DNA of 64,000 nt from the NCBI GenBank assembly GCA_034509735.1, contig JACGWO010000012.1:1488001-1552000 (forward strand), read 5' to 3'. The notes under the pieces are model-generated. The model searched no databases. It saw only the letters and a program-made list of their open reading frames with translations, and had not been told where the DNA came from. The stretch comes from Sesamum alatum. Its lineage: Eukaryota > Streptophyta > Magnoliopsida > Lamiales > Pedaliaceae. A program made the position numbers and the translations under genes. Each line of letters starts with the position of its first letter. Within the stretch, counting starts at the first letter, position 1. This document shows positions 35,921 to 48,699 of the stretch, piece by piece.

Positions 35921-38235
35921 TGTTAGAATAGGTGACCAGAAAGTCAATGGTATTGGCTGTTCTGAGAACCATTCGTCAATCTGTGAACAAGTAATATTAT
36001 GTTAATGAATGCAGTAAGGATTCATAGGCATGAGTTTGTTGTACTTACTGCTTGCATCGTTACGATGTCACAACAAACGCCCACAGACTGAAATAACATT
36101 TCGGGAAATTGGAACTACGCTTGGAGGTAGGTTCATGAAATCAGTTTCGCCGAATTAGTCTGAAATACTCCAAGTCAAAGGAATCTCGAGACAGGGCATC
36201 GAGAATCCATTTGAGACTTGCACTAAGCATCTGCTGTCGTGTTTCATCGACGGGTGACGAGGATCGTCTAAGCAGTGTTAGTGGGTCGGCCTGCTGGGGA
36301 GCGGCCGACTGAGGTGACTCGCGGGAATCGTCATATAGAAGCTACTCGGGCTTGGTCGGTATGACTCGTATTCCCGGTTCCGATAGTACGGATTAGTCCT
36401 CGGACTTGAGGATCACGGCAGTCCCCTACATACTAAGGCTGTATCTTGGATCTGGTGAAATTTGACCGATTATATCACATGGTCATCATAAGCCTCGTCC
36501 AGTGCAGTCGGAGTATGTAAGAACGGTGAATTCCAAGATAGGATCTGTCCCCTGTCAAAGGATATGACAGCAAGATCTCCTATGCGCTCGGAGATGGTTT
36601 AGACTCACAAAGTCTATGGCCATAGCACTTGATGTAGTGGGAAAGGATTTCCTACGTCGAGTTAAACCTATCTCGAGCATTATGCATAGTTGCCTAGTCA
36701 ACGATGGGAACCGACCCCTAGACTAAAGGCCGGGAGACAGGCGACAGTAGGACCGTACCCGTACGTATCGAGCGTCGGTAGGACCGCACCTGCGTATAAC
36801 TCGGAGCCTAAATGTTCACACCATAAATTCACCTAGTCTCTAGTGCCATGGACCGTTGCTAGATGGCCACCCATGGTAACGGACTACTTTAGTTATGAAA
36901 TAATGAAAAGTAGGTCCAAGTCTAGCTGAAAGGTGAACCTAAAGAGTCACACCCGCTACACCAAATGAAAGGGAATTAATTTGGAATTAATTCCGGGAGA
37001 AGGTTTAATTTAATGGAATTAAATTATACTTCTTGGAGATACAAGCCTCGATGTATTATTTGGAATAATCGGGCTTGAGTTCATAAATTAGATTTATGAA
37101 TTTTACAAAGCATGGGCTTTCCTTTTAATTAGATTAAAAGGGTGAATTAATTAATTAATGGGCTTGGTATTAAATAGGATTTAATATAAAGTCCATGGAC
37201 TATTTAATTTGGAATTAAATAAAGTCCATTCCATTAATTAATTAATGGGCTTAGTATATTAAATAGGATTTAATATAAAGTCCATGGGACTATTTAATTT
37301 AGAATTAAATAATCCCATTCTATGGAATTAATTAATGGGCTTGGTATTAAATAGGATTTAATATAAAGTCCATGGACTATTTAATTTGGAATTAAATAAA
37401 GTCCATTCCATTAATTAATGGGCTTAGTATATTAAATAGGATTTTAATATAAAGTCCATGGGAATATTTAATTTAGAATTAAATAGGCCCATTCCATAAA
37501 GCCCATCAAAATGGATGGACAAGATTTGATCTAGAGAATGATGAGATGAAGGGCCATGATTAATTTGACTTAATCAAAGCCTAATTTGACTAGGATTTGA
37601 CTAGGTCAAAATCCTAGTCAAAGTGTGTCTCTTTGGAAGAGTTTGAGAAGGAATAGGAATTCCATCTTCTATAAATACTTAAAAAACACACACTTACACC
37701 TAGTATTCTCTACAACTCTCATCTCTCATCTCTCTCAAATTCGTCCACCCTCTTTCTTCTCTCCAAGAAATATACTTTGTTCTTCTTGATTTTATTCAAG
37801 TTAAGAACGTAAGAGACGCCGGTTGCGTTAATTGATAGCGTGTACCGATGTCTCTTCTCCCCAATGATTTTCTTGCTAGCACAAGGGTTCGTTGCTTTCC
37901 GGTTGCAGCGAGTGAGATGATTTAGAGGGTCTCTTCTTGAGATCTTGGTGCAAAACGGGGAACAATGCATGTAGCCGAACGAAGACAAAACTACAACCGG
38001 GTAGGTTCTTTAATTATGGTTTTCGTTTCTAATTCTATGGCCTCCATGTTGTGTTTTATTGAACATGAGATACACCGAACGCCCGGGAGAATCAAGGGCA
38101 CACCCCTTGATTCGTTTATGTATATTATGCATAGTTTAAATTCCATTTAATTATGCTTTGTAATTTTTATTACGCACTATTTCGCGCTTCCGCTATTCGC
38201 GTTAATCTCCCGGGACGATCCACCGATTTCTTTCA
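35921..38235 (+). repeat. 3' LTR of element C
   Basis: It starts TGTTAGAATAGG and ends GATTTCTTTCA at 38235, followed by the AATAC duplication. Nearly identical to 28140-30456. TATA at 37669-37677. Short open frames near its end (37719-37988, 37965-38150) are shared with the 5' copy simply because the LTRs are. Confidence 0.96.
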
Positions 38236-41200
38236 AATACATTCATAGGAAACACCAGGTGTTGTCAGTCCTTATCCTTGACTGATAGATAACTCATTTT
38301 TTGCTATAAATATATTCGTATTGACTCTAATAATCAATATTAAAGCCACTCTTCGATTATACGACTAGGACGCCATCTTATTCAACATATAAATACACTA
38401 GGACTACATTTAGAACACTCTTTCGAGCCATGGACTCAGCTTTGTACCTTTTCGCGACGACAAACTCCTATAAACAAGTTTCAACACTAATGCACTTTTA
38501 TCTTTGCCATATCGAGGGCTTGGAGAACCTTCATAATCAATCAATACAATCTTAGGAAACACCTTGTGCTTTCAGTCCTTATCATTGATTGATAGATAAC
38601 ACATTTATTGCTATAAATGTATTCATATTGACTCTAATAACCAATATTAAAGCCACTCGTCGATTATATGACTTGGACTCCATCTTATTCAACATAAAAA
38701 TGCACTAGTACTACACCTAAAATACTCTTTTGAGCCATGGACTCAACTTCGTACCATTGCACAACGACAAACTCTTTTAAATAAATTTAGGCACTTATTC
38801 TCTTTTATCTTTGCCATATCGAGGGCTTGGAGAACCTTCATAATCAATCGTACGTCCGGATACATACCTCATACTCAACACAATCGTAGGAAACACCTTG
38901 TGTTATCAGTCCTTATCCTTGACTAATAGATGACTCATTTTTTGCTATATATATATTCATATTCACTATATTAATCAATATTAAAGCCACTCTTCAATTA
39001 TATGACTAGGACGCCATCTTATTCAATATAAAAATGTAGTAGGACTACATCTAGAATACTCTTTCGAGCCATGGACTCAGCTTTGTACCTTTCCGCAACA
39101 ACAAACTCCTTTAAACAAGTTTAGACACTAATGCACTTTTGTCATTGCCATATTGAGGGCTTGGAGAACCTTCATAATCAATCATACGTCCGGATACATG
39201 CCTAATACTCAACACAATAGTAGGAAACACCTTGTGCTTTCAGTCCTTATCATTGACTGATAGATAACTCATTTTTTGCTATAATTATTTCGTATTGACT
39301 CTAATAATCAATATTAAATCCACTCTTCGATTATATGACTAGGACTCTATCTTATTCAACATAAAAATGCACTAGTACTAAATCTAAAACACTCTTTTGA
39401 GCCATGGACTCAGCTTTGTACCTTTGCACAACGACAAACTCCTTTAAACAAATTTACACACTTATTCCCATTTATCTTTGTCATATCGAGGGCTTGGTAA
39501 ACCTTCATATCAATCGTATGTCCAGATACATGTCTAATACTCAACACAATCGTAGGAAACACCTTGTGTTTTCAGTCCTTATCATTGACATATAGATGAC
39601 TCATTTCTGGCTATAAATATATTCGTATTGACTCTAATAGTCAATATAAAAGCCACTCTTCGATTATAAGACTAGAACTCCATCTTAATCAACATAAAAA
39701 TCCACTAGTACTACATCTAAAACACTCTTTTGAACCATGGACTCAGCTTTGTACCTTAGCCCGACGACAAACTCCTTTAAACAAGTTAAGGCACTAATGC
39801 ACTTTTATCTTTGCCATATCGAGGGCTTGGTAAGCCTTCGTAATCAATCGTACGTCCGGATACATGCCTAATACTCAACAATCGTAGGAAACACCTTGTG
39901 TTTTCAATCCTTATCATTAATTGATAGATAACTCATTTTTTGCTATAAATACATTCGTATTGCCTCTAATAATCAATATTAAAGTCACTCTTTGATTATA
40001 TGACTAGGATTCCATGTTGTTCAACATAAAAATTTACTAGGACTACATCTAAAACACTTTTTCGAGCCATTGACTCAGCTTTGTACCTTTGCGCAACGAC
40101 AAACTCCTTTAAACAAGTTTAGACACTAAGCAGTTTTATCTTTGCTATATCGAGGGCTTGGAAAACCGTCAAAATCAATCATACGTCCGTATACATGCCT
40201 AACACTCAACACAATCGTACGAAATACCTTGTGCTTTCAATCTTTATCATTAACTGATAAATAACTCATTTTTTGCTATAAATATATTCGTATCTACTCT
40301 AATAATTAATATTAAAGCCACTCTTCGATTATATGACTATGACTCCATCTTATTCAACATAAAATGCACTAGGACTACATCTAGAACACTCTTTTGAGCC
40401 ATGAACTCAGCTTTATACCTTTGCGCAACGACAAACTCCTTTAAACAAGTTTGGACACTAATGTACTTTTATCTTTTTCCATATCGAGGGTTTGAAGAAC
40501 CTTCATAATCAATCGTACGTCCGGATACATGCCTAATACTCAACACAATCGTAGGAAACATCTTGTGCTTTCAGTCCTTATCAATGACTCATAGATAACT
40601 CATTTTTTGCTATAAATATAATCGTATCAACTCTAATAATCAATATTAAAGCCACTCTTCAATTATAAGACTAGGACTCCATCTTATTCAACATAAAAAT
40701 GCACTAGTACTACATCTAAAACACACTTTTGAGCCATGGACTCTATTTTGTTCCTTTGCACAACGACAAACTCCTTTAAACAAGTTTAGACACATATGGA
40801 GGGCTTGGAGAACCTTCATAATCAATCCTACGTCCGGATACATGCCTAATACTCAACACAATCGTAGGAAACACCTTGTGCTTTCAGTCCTCATCATTGA
40901 CTGATAGATAACTCAATTTTTGCAATAACTATATTTGTATTGACTCTAATAATCAATATTAAAGCCACTCGGCAATTATATGACTAGGACTCCATCTTAT
41001 TCAACATATAAGTGCACTAGTACTACACCTAAAATACTCTTTTGAGCCATGGACTCAGCTTTGTACCTTTGTACAACGACAAACTCTTTTAAAAAAACTT
41101 AGACACTTATTCCCAATTATATTTTCCATATCTAGGGCTTGGTCAACCTTCATAATCAATCGTACATCCGGATACATGGGTAATACTCAACACAACGGTA

Positions 41201-43502
41201 GGAAACACCTTGTGTTTTCAGTCCTTATCATTGACTGATAGATGACTCATTTCAGGCTATAAATATATTCGTATTGCCTCTAATAATCAATATAAAAGCC
41301 ACTCTTCGATTATGTGACTAGGACTCCATGTTATTCAACATTAAAATGCACTAGTACTACATCTAAACCACTCTTTTGAGCAATGGACTCAGCTTTGTAC
41401 CTTTGCACAACGACAAACTCCACTAAACAAGTTTAGACACTAATGCACTTTTATCTTTGCCATATCGAGGGCTATGAGAACCTTCATAATCAATCGTATG
41501 TCCGGATACATGCCTAATACTCAACACAATAGTAGGAACACCTTGTGCTTGTAGTCCTTATCATTAACTGGTAGATAACTCATTTTTTGCAATAAATATA
41601 TTTGTATCTACTCTAATAATCAATATTAAAGACACTCTTCGATTAAATGACTAGGACTCCATCTTATTCAACATAAAAATGCACTAGGACTACATCTAGA
41701 ACACTCTTTTGAGCAATTGAATCAGCTTTGTACCTTTGCGCAACGACAAACTCCTTTAAACAAGTTTGGACACTAATGCACTTTTATCTTTGGCATAACT
41801 AGGGCTTGGAGAACCTTCATAATCAATCGTACGTCCGGATACATACCTAATAGTCAGCACAATCGTAGGAAACACCTTGTGCTTTCAGTCCTTATCATTG
41901 ACTGATAGATGACTCATTTTTTGCTATAAATATATTCGTATTGACTTTAACAATAAATATTAAAGCCACTCTTCGATTATACGATTAGGACTCCATCTTA
42001 TTCAACATAATAATGCACTAGGACTACATCTTGAACACTCTTTCGAACCATGGACTCAGCTTTGTACCTTTGCGCAACGACAAACTCCTTTAAACAAGTT
42101 TAGACACTAATGCACTTTTATCTTTGACATATCGAGGGCTTGGAGAACCTTCATAATCAATCGTACGTCTGGATACATGTCTAATACTCAACACAATCGT
42201 AGGAAACACCTTGTGCTTTTAGTCTTTATCATTGACTGATAGATTACTCATTTTTTTGTTGTAAATATATTCGAATTGACTCTAATAATCAATATTAAAG
42301 CCACTCTTCGATGATAGGACTAGGAGTCCATCTTATACAACATAAAAATGCACTAGGACTACATCTAGAACACTCTTTGACCCATGGACTCCGCTTTGTA
42401 CCTTTGCGCAACGACAAACTCCTTTAAACAAGTTTAGACACATATCGAGGGCTTGGAGAACCTTCATAATCAATCGTACGTCCGGATACATGCCTAATAC
42501 TCAACACAATTGTAGGAAACACCTTGTGCTTTCAGTCCTTATCATTGACTGATAGATGACTCTTTTTTTGCTATAAATATATTTGTATTGACTCTAATAA
42601 TCAATATTAAAACTACTCTTCGATTATAAGACTAGGACATCATCTTATTCAACATTAAAATGCACTAGGACTACATCTAGAACACTCTTTTGAGCCATGG
42701 AGTTATCTTTGTACCTTTGCGCAACGACAAACTCCTTTAAACAAGTTTCTACACTAATACACTTTTATCTTTGCTAAATCGAGGGCTTGGAGAACCTTCA
42801 CAATCAATCGTACGTTCGAAAACATGCTTAATATTCAACACAATCGTAGAAAATACCATGTACTTTCAGTCATTATCATTGACTGATAGATGACTCATTT
42901 TTTGCTATAACTATATTCGTATTGACTCTAATAAACAATATTAAAGCCACTCTTCGCTTATACGACTAAGACTCCATCTTATTCAACATAAAAATGCACC
43001 AGGACTAAATCTAGAACACTCTTTTGAGCCATGGATTCAGCTTTGTACCTTTGCACAACGACAAACTCATTTAAACATGTTTAGACACTAATGCACTTTT
43101 ATCTTTGACATATCGAGGGCTTGGAGAACCTTCATAATCAATCGTACGTCCGGATACATGTCTAATACTCAACACAAACGTAGGAAACACCTTGTGCTTT
43201 CAATCCTTATGATTGAGTGGTAGATGACTCATGTTTTAAAGCCACTCTTCGTTGACTCAATATATTCGTTGACTCTAATAATCTATATTAAAGCCACTCT
43301 TGGATTGTATGACTACGACTTCATATTATACAACATAAAAATGCACTAGGACTACATTTAGAACACTCTTTTGAGCCATGAACTCAGCTTTTTACCTTTG
43401 CGCAACGACAAACTCCTTTAAACAAGTTTAGACACTAATGCACTTTTATCTTCGCCAAATTGAGGGCTTGGAGAACCTTCACAATCAATCGTACGTCCGG
43501 CT
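38236..43502 (+). repeat. 334-bp satellite array, third block (about 16 units)
   Basis: The array resumes in phase after element C and runs to CGTCCGG near 43500. Units are mostly full length. Exceptions are a unit near 38545 missing about 32 bp, two units near 40793 and 42437 that share a loss of about 22 bp (TAATGCACTTTTATCTTTGC region), and a rearranged unit near 43225-43270. The block ends at a truncated family 1 LTR. Confidence 0.95.
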
Positions 43503-44475
43503 TGTTAGAGTAGGTGACCATGAAGCCAATCTTGTTAGGCGAATCGTAACCTATGTCTGAACAATTTCATAGTTCTAATAAACCCTGATGAATAAGAAAG
43601 TGAAATTCATCTAGCTCATACTTTGTCTGTGTTCACTTTTACTGCTTTATAACTGTTCACTACACAAACAAAGTCCACAGACTGAGATCACATTTCGGGG
43701 ATTGGGACTGTGCTTGGAGGTAGGTTCATGAAATCAGTTCTGCCGAATCAGTCTGAAAATCTCCAAGTCTAGGAATCTCGGGAAATGGGTATCGAGAATC
43801 CACTTGAGATTTGCACTAAGCATCTGCTGTCGCGTTTCATCGACGGGTGACGAGGGTCGTCTATGCAGTGTTAGTGGGTCAACTTGCTGGGGAGCGGCTG
43901 ACTGAGGTGACTCGCGGGAACCGTCTTACGGAGGACCTTGAGTAGGTTGGATAGGTATGACGTAAGTTCTCGGTTCCAACGGTACAGGTCAATCCTTTGA
44001 CTTGACGAATTGCTGAGTTTACCTGTACATCGTGACTGTATCTTAGGTATGGTGAGAGATTGCCAAAACATAGTTGCTGAGTAGTTATAAGACATATCTA
44101 GTGCAGCCATGGTGTGCAACGTGACAGTAGTTTCCAAGAGAGGATCTGTCTCCTGTCAAGAGCGTTGACAGTAGCGTCTCACTATACTCTGTGGCTTGTC
44201 CCGAAAATCTATGGCCACAGTAACTGAACAAAAGGGAAGGATTCCCTACGGCGTTTGGTATAGGACAGACCGACACTTAGGTCCAAGATGGGTACCTACG
44301 TATCCGTGCCCTAGACCCTGAGTGGTGAGACCGTAGACAGAAGGATAGATGTACTGTAAAGCCTAAATGTTCATCCCCACGCTTATTCACCTAGTCTCTA
44401 GTGCCATGCACCGTTGCTAGACGGCCACCCATGGTGACGGGCGGATTCTAGGAATCCGACAAGTCTAGCTGAAGG
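43503..44475 (+). repeat. Truncated family 1 LTR (first 973 bp)
   Basis: It starts with the LTR terminus TGTTAGAGTAGG and follows the B-type LTR up to AGTCTAGCTGAAGG, then breaks into AT-rich sequence. The second half of the LTR and any internal region are missing, so no target duplication can be checked. Confidence 0.9.
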
Positions 44476-44479
44476 TTAA

Positions 44480-44770
44480 AATATGGAAATTTGGATTTTT
44501 TTTAAAATTCTGGAAATTTGTACTTTTTTAAAAAATTTGGAAATTTGAATTTTTTTGAAAATCGGGAAATTTGAATTTTATAAAAATCTGAATTTTTGAA
44601 TTTTTTAATTTTCTAGAAATTTGAATTTTTTAAAAATCTGGAAATTTGAATTTTTTAAAAAATCTGGAAATTGAATTTTTTAAAAATCTGGAAATTTAAA
44701 TTTTTTAAAAATCTGAAAATTTGAATTTTTAAAAAAATATGATAATTAAAAATATGATAATTTGAAGGAT
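44480..44770 (+). repeat. AT-rich tandem repeat, about 11 units of 24-30 bp
   Basis: Units resemble GGAAATTTGAATTTTTTAAA followed by AATCT. They are imperfect, with lengths from 24 to 30 bp. The repeat lies between the broken LTR and the first recognised CACTA exon. No function is apparent. Confidence 0.85.
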
Positions 44771-44910
44771 TTAGTGCAATTTTAGGGTAAAATTATGGTA
44801 TTTAGTATAAATATGTACAATTTTAGAATTTAGTTTGCATATATATTAGAATAAATTAGAAAAAATTTCATTATTTAAATAAATTGATACTTACATTTAT
44901 TTTTTAGATA

Positions 44911-47900
44911 ATGTCTGGTCGGGATTTTCCACCTCGAGGAGGTGGACGTGGCCGTGGTCGTGGTCGTGGTCGTGGCCGCGGTCGCGGCGAACCGGCTATA
45001 CCGCCGGCCGGTGTTGCTTCCCAGGATGGGGAAGCAGTGTTCCGACCACCACCATCACCACCACCATCACCACCACCACCGGCAGAGCAGGCACCCGCAC
45101 CACCTGCGCCGGATCAGCAGCCCGGTGCGTCTACCGCTGTGCCGGATCAGCAACCCGGACCATCCACTACTGCACCGGCGATCGATCCGGCCCGTCCATG
45201 GGCTGCCCCACCACCACCACCCCCACCGACCCCACCACTCCCACCCCCATCCGCGCGCCAGTACATCACACTCGCCGATGCGAGGTATATTTATATTTTT
45301 AAATTATTTTTTGTAATTTAAATTAATATTTTTATGTCATACTAATTATTTTATAATTTCAGTCGTGATCGAAAGATCCACGAGCGCATGTACGCGGTCG
45401 TGCGAGGACACTATCCCCATCCTTGGGGCAGTTTGCGCAAAGTGCCGCCAGATCACCAGCATTTCTGGTTTGAGAGTTTGAAGGTAACGGCAATTAATTT
45501 TTGTTTTTAAATATTTTAACAATCTAAGTTAATATATATTTATATTTTTTTTTTAATACAGATGACGTACTGGCGGGACGCCGACGACGAGTCGATGTTC
45601 AAGATCTTCCATGTTTGGATGGGGAAGTTCCTGAGGAAGAAGTGAAAGGAATTGTGGATCGTCCCGGGAAAAGCGCGAATGCGGAAGCGCGGTATAATTA
45701 AAAAAATAAATGCGGAATTTAAACATGCTTTTAAATTAAAACACGTTTCAAAGGGTGTGCCTTTGAAATTTCCCGGGTGTTTGGTGTATCTCATGAATAA
45801 ATCACATATAACATATCATGGAGGCCATAGGGTTGAAAATAAAAGAGGACGAAAATCTAAAACGAGACCTACCCGTTGTCGTTTTCGTCTTCAACGGCTA
45901 CACGCGTTGTTCCCCGTTTTGCACCAAGATCTCGTTCTTGAGACCCTCCAAATCGTGACACACGATCCACCCACGTATCTTGCACGTCGTGCTAGCAACG
46001 AACAAGTTTATATTTTGGAGTGGATGAATCAACAACACGTTATGAATTAACGGTATTGATTCATCAAGTTCTAATGTTCCAAGAACAAGAGAACAAAGAA
46101 AAATAATTTTCTTGGAGTGTGAGAGAGAGAGAGGGCGGACGAGATGGAGGGAGAGAGAGCCGAGTGTGTGTGTGTGTTGTGTGTGTTGGAATTTCATCAT
46201 CCTTCAACTTGTAGGATGCTAGGGGTTTATATAGAAGAGGAGTTTAATCCTCTTTAAACTCCTCTTTTAAGAACTCTAATTTGACTAGGATTTTGACCTA
46301 GTCAAAGTCCTAGTCAAAGTAGTGTTTTGACCTAGTCAAAACAATCCTAGCCATCCATCTCTCCCATTGATCTCAACCGTTGATTTAATTTAATTTAATG
46401 GAATATTTAAAACCTATTTAAATATTTCCAAGAGGCTAAAATAAATATAAATATTATTTAAGCCCATTAAATAAATCCCTTTGATAAATCTAATTTATCA
46501 TTTTAATTCCTTATATCTAATAGAAGGAATTATTTCTCCAAGAAAAAATAAAGGACCCGATTAAATCCAATTTAATCATTCCTTCACTCCAATATTTAAT
46601 TCCTAATTAAATATCTAAATGTGTGTGGATAGTGTGTGACTCTTTAGGTTCACCTTTCAGCTAGACTTGGTCGGATTCCTAGAATCCTTCCGTTACCATG
46701 GGTGGCCATCTAGCAACGGTCCATGGCACTAGAGACTAGGTGAAATATTCAGGGATGAACATTTAGGCTCTAACAGTACACTTGTCCTTCTGTCTTCGGT
46801 CTCATCACTTAGAGTCTAGGGCACGGATAATGCAGGTACCCATTTTGGACCTAAGTGTTGGTCTGTCCTCACTAAACGTCGCAAGGGAATCCTTCCCTTC
46901 TGTTCAGTCACTGTGGCCACAGTTTTAGGGACAAGACCTAGAGTATATATGAGACTCAACTGCCAAAACCTATTGACAGGAGACAGATCCTTTCTTGGAA
47001 ACTACTGTCACTTTGCACACCAGAACTGCACTAGACATGGCTTATGACTACCAAAGAGAATTCTGGCAATCTCTCACCATACCTAAGATACAGCCCTGAT
47101 GTACAGGTAAACTCAGCAATTCCTCAAGTCAAAGGACTTGACCTGTACCGTTGGAACCGGGAATACACGTCATACCTTGCTGACCATACTCAAGGTCCTC
47201 CGTAAGACGGTTCCCGCGAGTCACCTCAGTCAGCTGCGTCCTAGCATGCTAACCCACTAACACTGCTTAGACGACCCTCGTCACCCGTCGATGAAACACG
47301 ACAGCAGGTGCTTAGTGCAAGTCTCAAATGGAATCCCGGTACCCATTTTCGGGATTCCTTGACTTGGAGATTTCCGGACTGATTCGGGAAGACTGATTCC
47401 ATGGACCTACCTCCAAGCGTAGTCCCAGTCCCCGAAATTGATTCTCAGTCCGTGGGCTTTGTTTGCGTAGTGAACAGATATAGAAAACAGATATAAGTGA
47501 ACACAAACAAAGTAATGCCAAATGAAATTCACTTCTTTATTCATTAATGATTTATCAAACACCTATAATTGTCTAGACATAGGTCACATATACCCGCCAA
47601 AATTGGCTTACATGGTCACCTATTCTAACAAGAAGTTCGTCCTCGCCAAACAGTCCCTGCAGAAGCCTCTATGGCTGGCGAACGAGGTCTGGCGGCAGCT
47701 CCTCCTGTACTAGGATTCTTCAGAGTTCAAGCAGGAGGGTGAGAAGAACAAGGCGAACCGGAACGCCAACCCAGCCGCATCCGCTACTGTGTACCGCGGG
47801 GGATCTGTCTCCATCAGTATGCACAAGCGAAAAATGGTAAGATATCTAATGTTATTTCAATTATTTATTACTATTAAATTAAAATTGTAATAATTATTTT

Positions 47901-48511
47901 CCATTTCTTTTTATAGGAGGAGCAGCTCGACCGGCCAGTGAAGCAGATGGAGTTATTCTCCAGATGCTACAAGAAGAAGGCCGACGGCGGCTGGAGCGGG
48001 TCGAGGGCAGCGGAGGTGGCGGTAAGTTGTAATTAATACATTCTACGTTATTTTTTTAAATGTTTGAAAATTTTCTAATTTATTGTAATTATTTTTGCAG
48101 GAGATGTTCCAGAAGATGATGGAGGATTATCAGTCTCAGGCCCCATGCAATCCTGAGGATCCTGCTTCCGAATCAGAGGGCTCGGTGGCGCAGACCGAGC
48201 AGTAGATGTGGCTCACTTGCGTCGGGGGCAAGACAAGGGATGAGTATTTGGTCTTGGTTTTGAGGCCCTGGGTCTCAGCCAGACCGTTACCTCGCCATCA
48301 CCACCGCCACAGCCACCGCCCGCGCCAGAGCCAGCGCCTTCGTCAAACGTGGAGGGTCGGTTGGGCCGCCTCAAGGAGATGATGGCGGACCTGATGGGCA
48401 TGATGAAGGACATGCAGACCAGTCGCTCCGGCGCCGGCCCGTCACGGCCTCCTAGAGACCCCACCCTTCCAGACTTAACGAGATGGACGAGGCCGATGGG
48501 GATGAGGAGTA
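44911..48511 (+). pseudogene. CACTA-associated plant transposase family gene (Ptta/En/Spm, Transposase_24-like), broken
   Basis: Exons inferred from GT/AG borders and continuing frame are 44911-45284, 45363-45483, 45562-45642 resuming at 47636-47836, 47917-48021 and 48101 onward. The N-terminus is RGG-like (alternating Gly-Arg) and then proline-rich. The middle part has W.SLRKVPPDHQHFWFESLK and FLRKKFVLAKQ, followed by LWLANEVWRQLL, which I associate with the Transposase_24 family of CACTA elements. Exon 3 is split by a solo LTR (45643-47630). In the resumed exon a TAG at 47711 stands where a Trp is expected (YWDSSEF). Another TAG is at 48203 and a frameshift near 48240 precedes a Pro-rich stretch and a Met-rich helical tail (GRLGRLKEMM). 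The exact role of this protein family is not settled; it is usually taken as an accessory or DNA-binding transposon protein. Confidence 0.75.
45643..47630 (-). repeat. Solo family 1 LTR inserted in a CACTA exon
   Basis: The 1988-bp LTR has TGAAAG and TAACA ends and is flanked by AGAAG on both sides (45638-45642 and 47631-47635). Removing the LTR and one duplication joins FLRKK to FVLAKQ in frame, so the insertion hit coding sequence. A minus-strand TATA (TTTATATAG) is at 46226-46234. Confidence 0.96.
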
Positions 48512-48699
48512 AATTATGTATTTTTTTTATTTTGATTTTTTGTAATGAAATCGGATAATATTCGTATTTAATATAATTTTTATTTCTAAATTATGCATTT
48601 TTTATATTTAAATATTAATTATATAATCAAAATATTATTAATAATTTAATTTATATTTAAATGATAAAAACTATTAATATAAAAAAGAATAATTCATTA

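Larger units (their letters stand above)
28140..38235 (+). mobile_element. Complete non-autonomous copia element C (LTR family 2, 10.1 kb)
   Basis: Two LTRs of 2317 and 2315 bp are flanked by AATAC on both outer sides (28135-28139 and 38236-38240). The order inside is a primer-binding site, a leader of about 2.3 kb, a decayed gag-pol of about 2.3 kb (a full one is about 4 kb), a 3' block and a polypurine tract. By eye the LTRs differ at about seven positions, six of them a one-base length change in a short G or T run. Near-identical LTRs mean recent insertion, yet the coding region is far more decayed than that. The element must have been copied with proteins from a relative. Confidence 0.95.

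Noticed and set aside
18946..43502. Regular repeats considered as CRISPR or rDNA spacer
   Set aside because: Units are adjacent, 334 bp long and without unique spacers, in a plant genome. No rRNA sequence is nearby.
44942..45316. His- and Val-rich open frame in the CACTA region
   Set aside because: It is a shifted-frame shadow of the first transposase-like exon (44911-45284).
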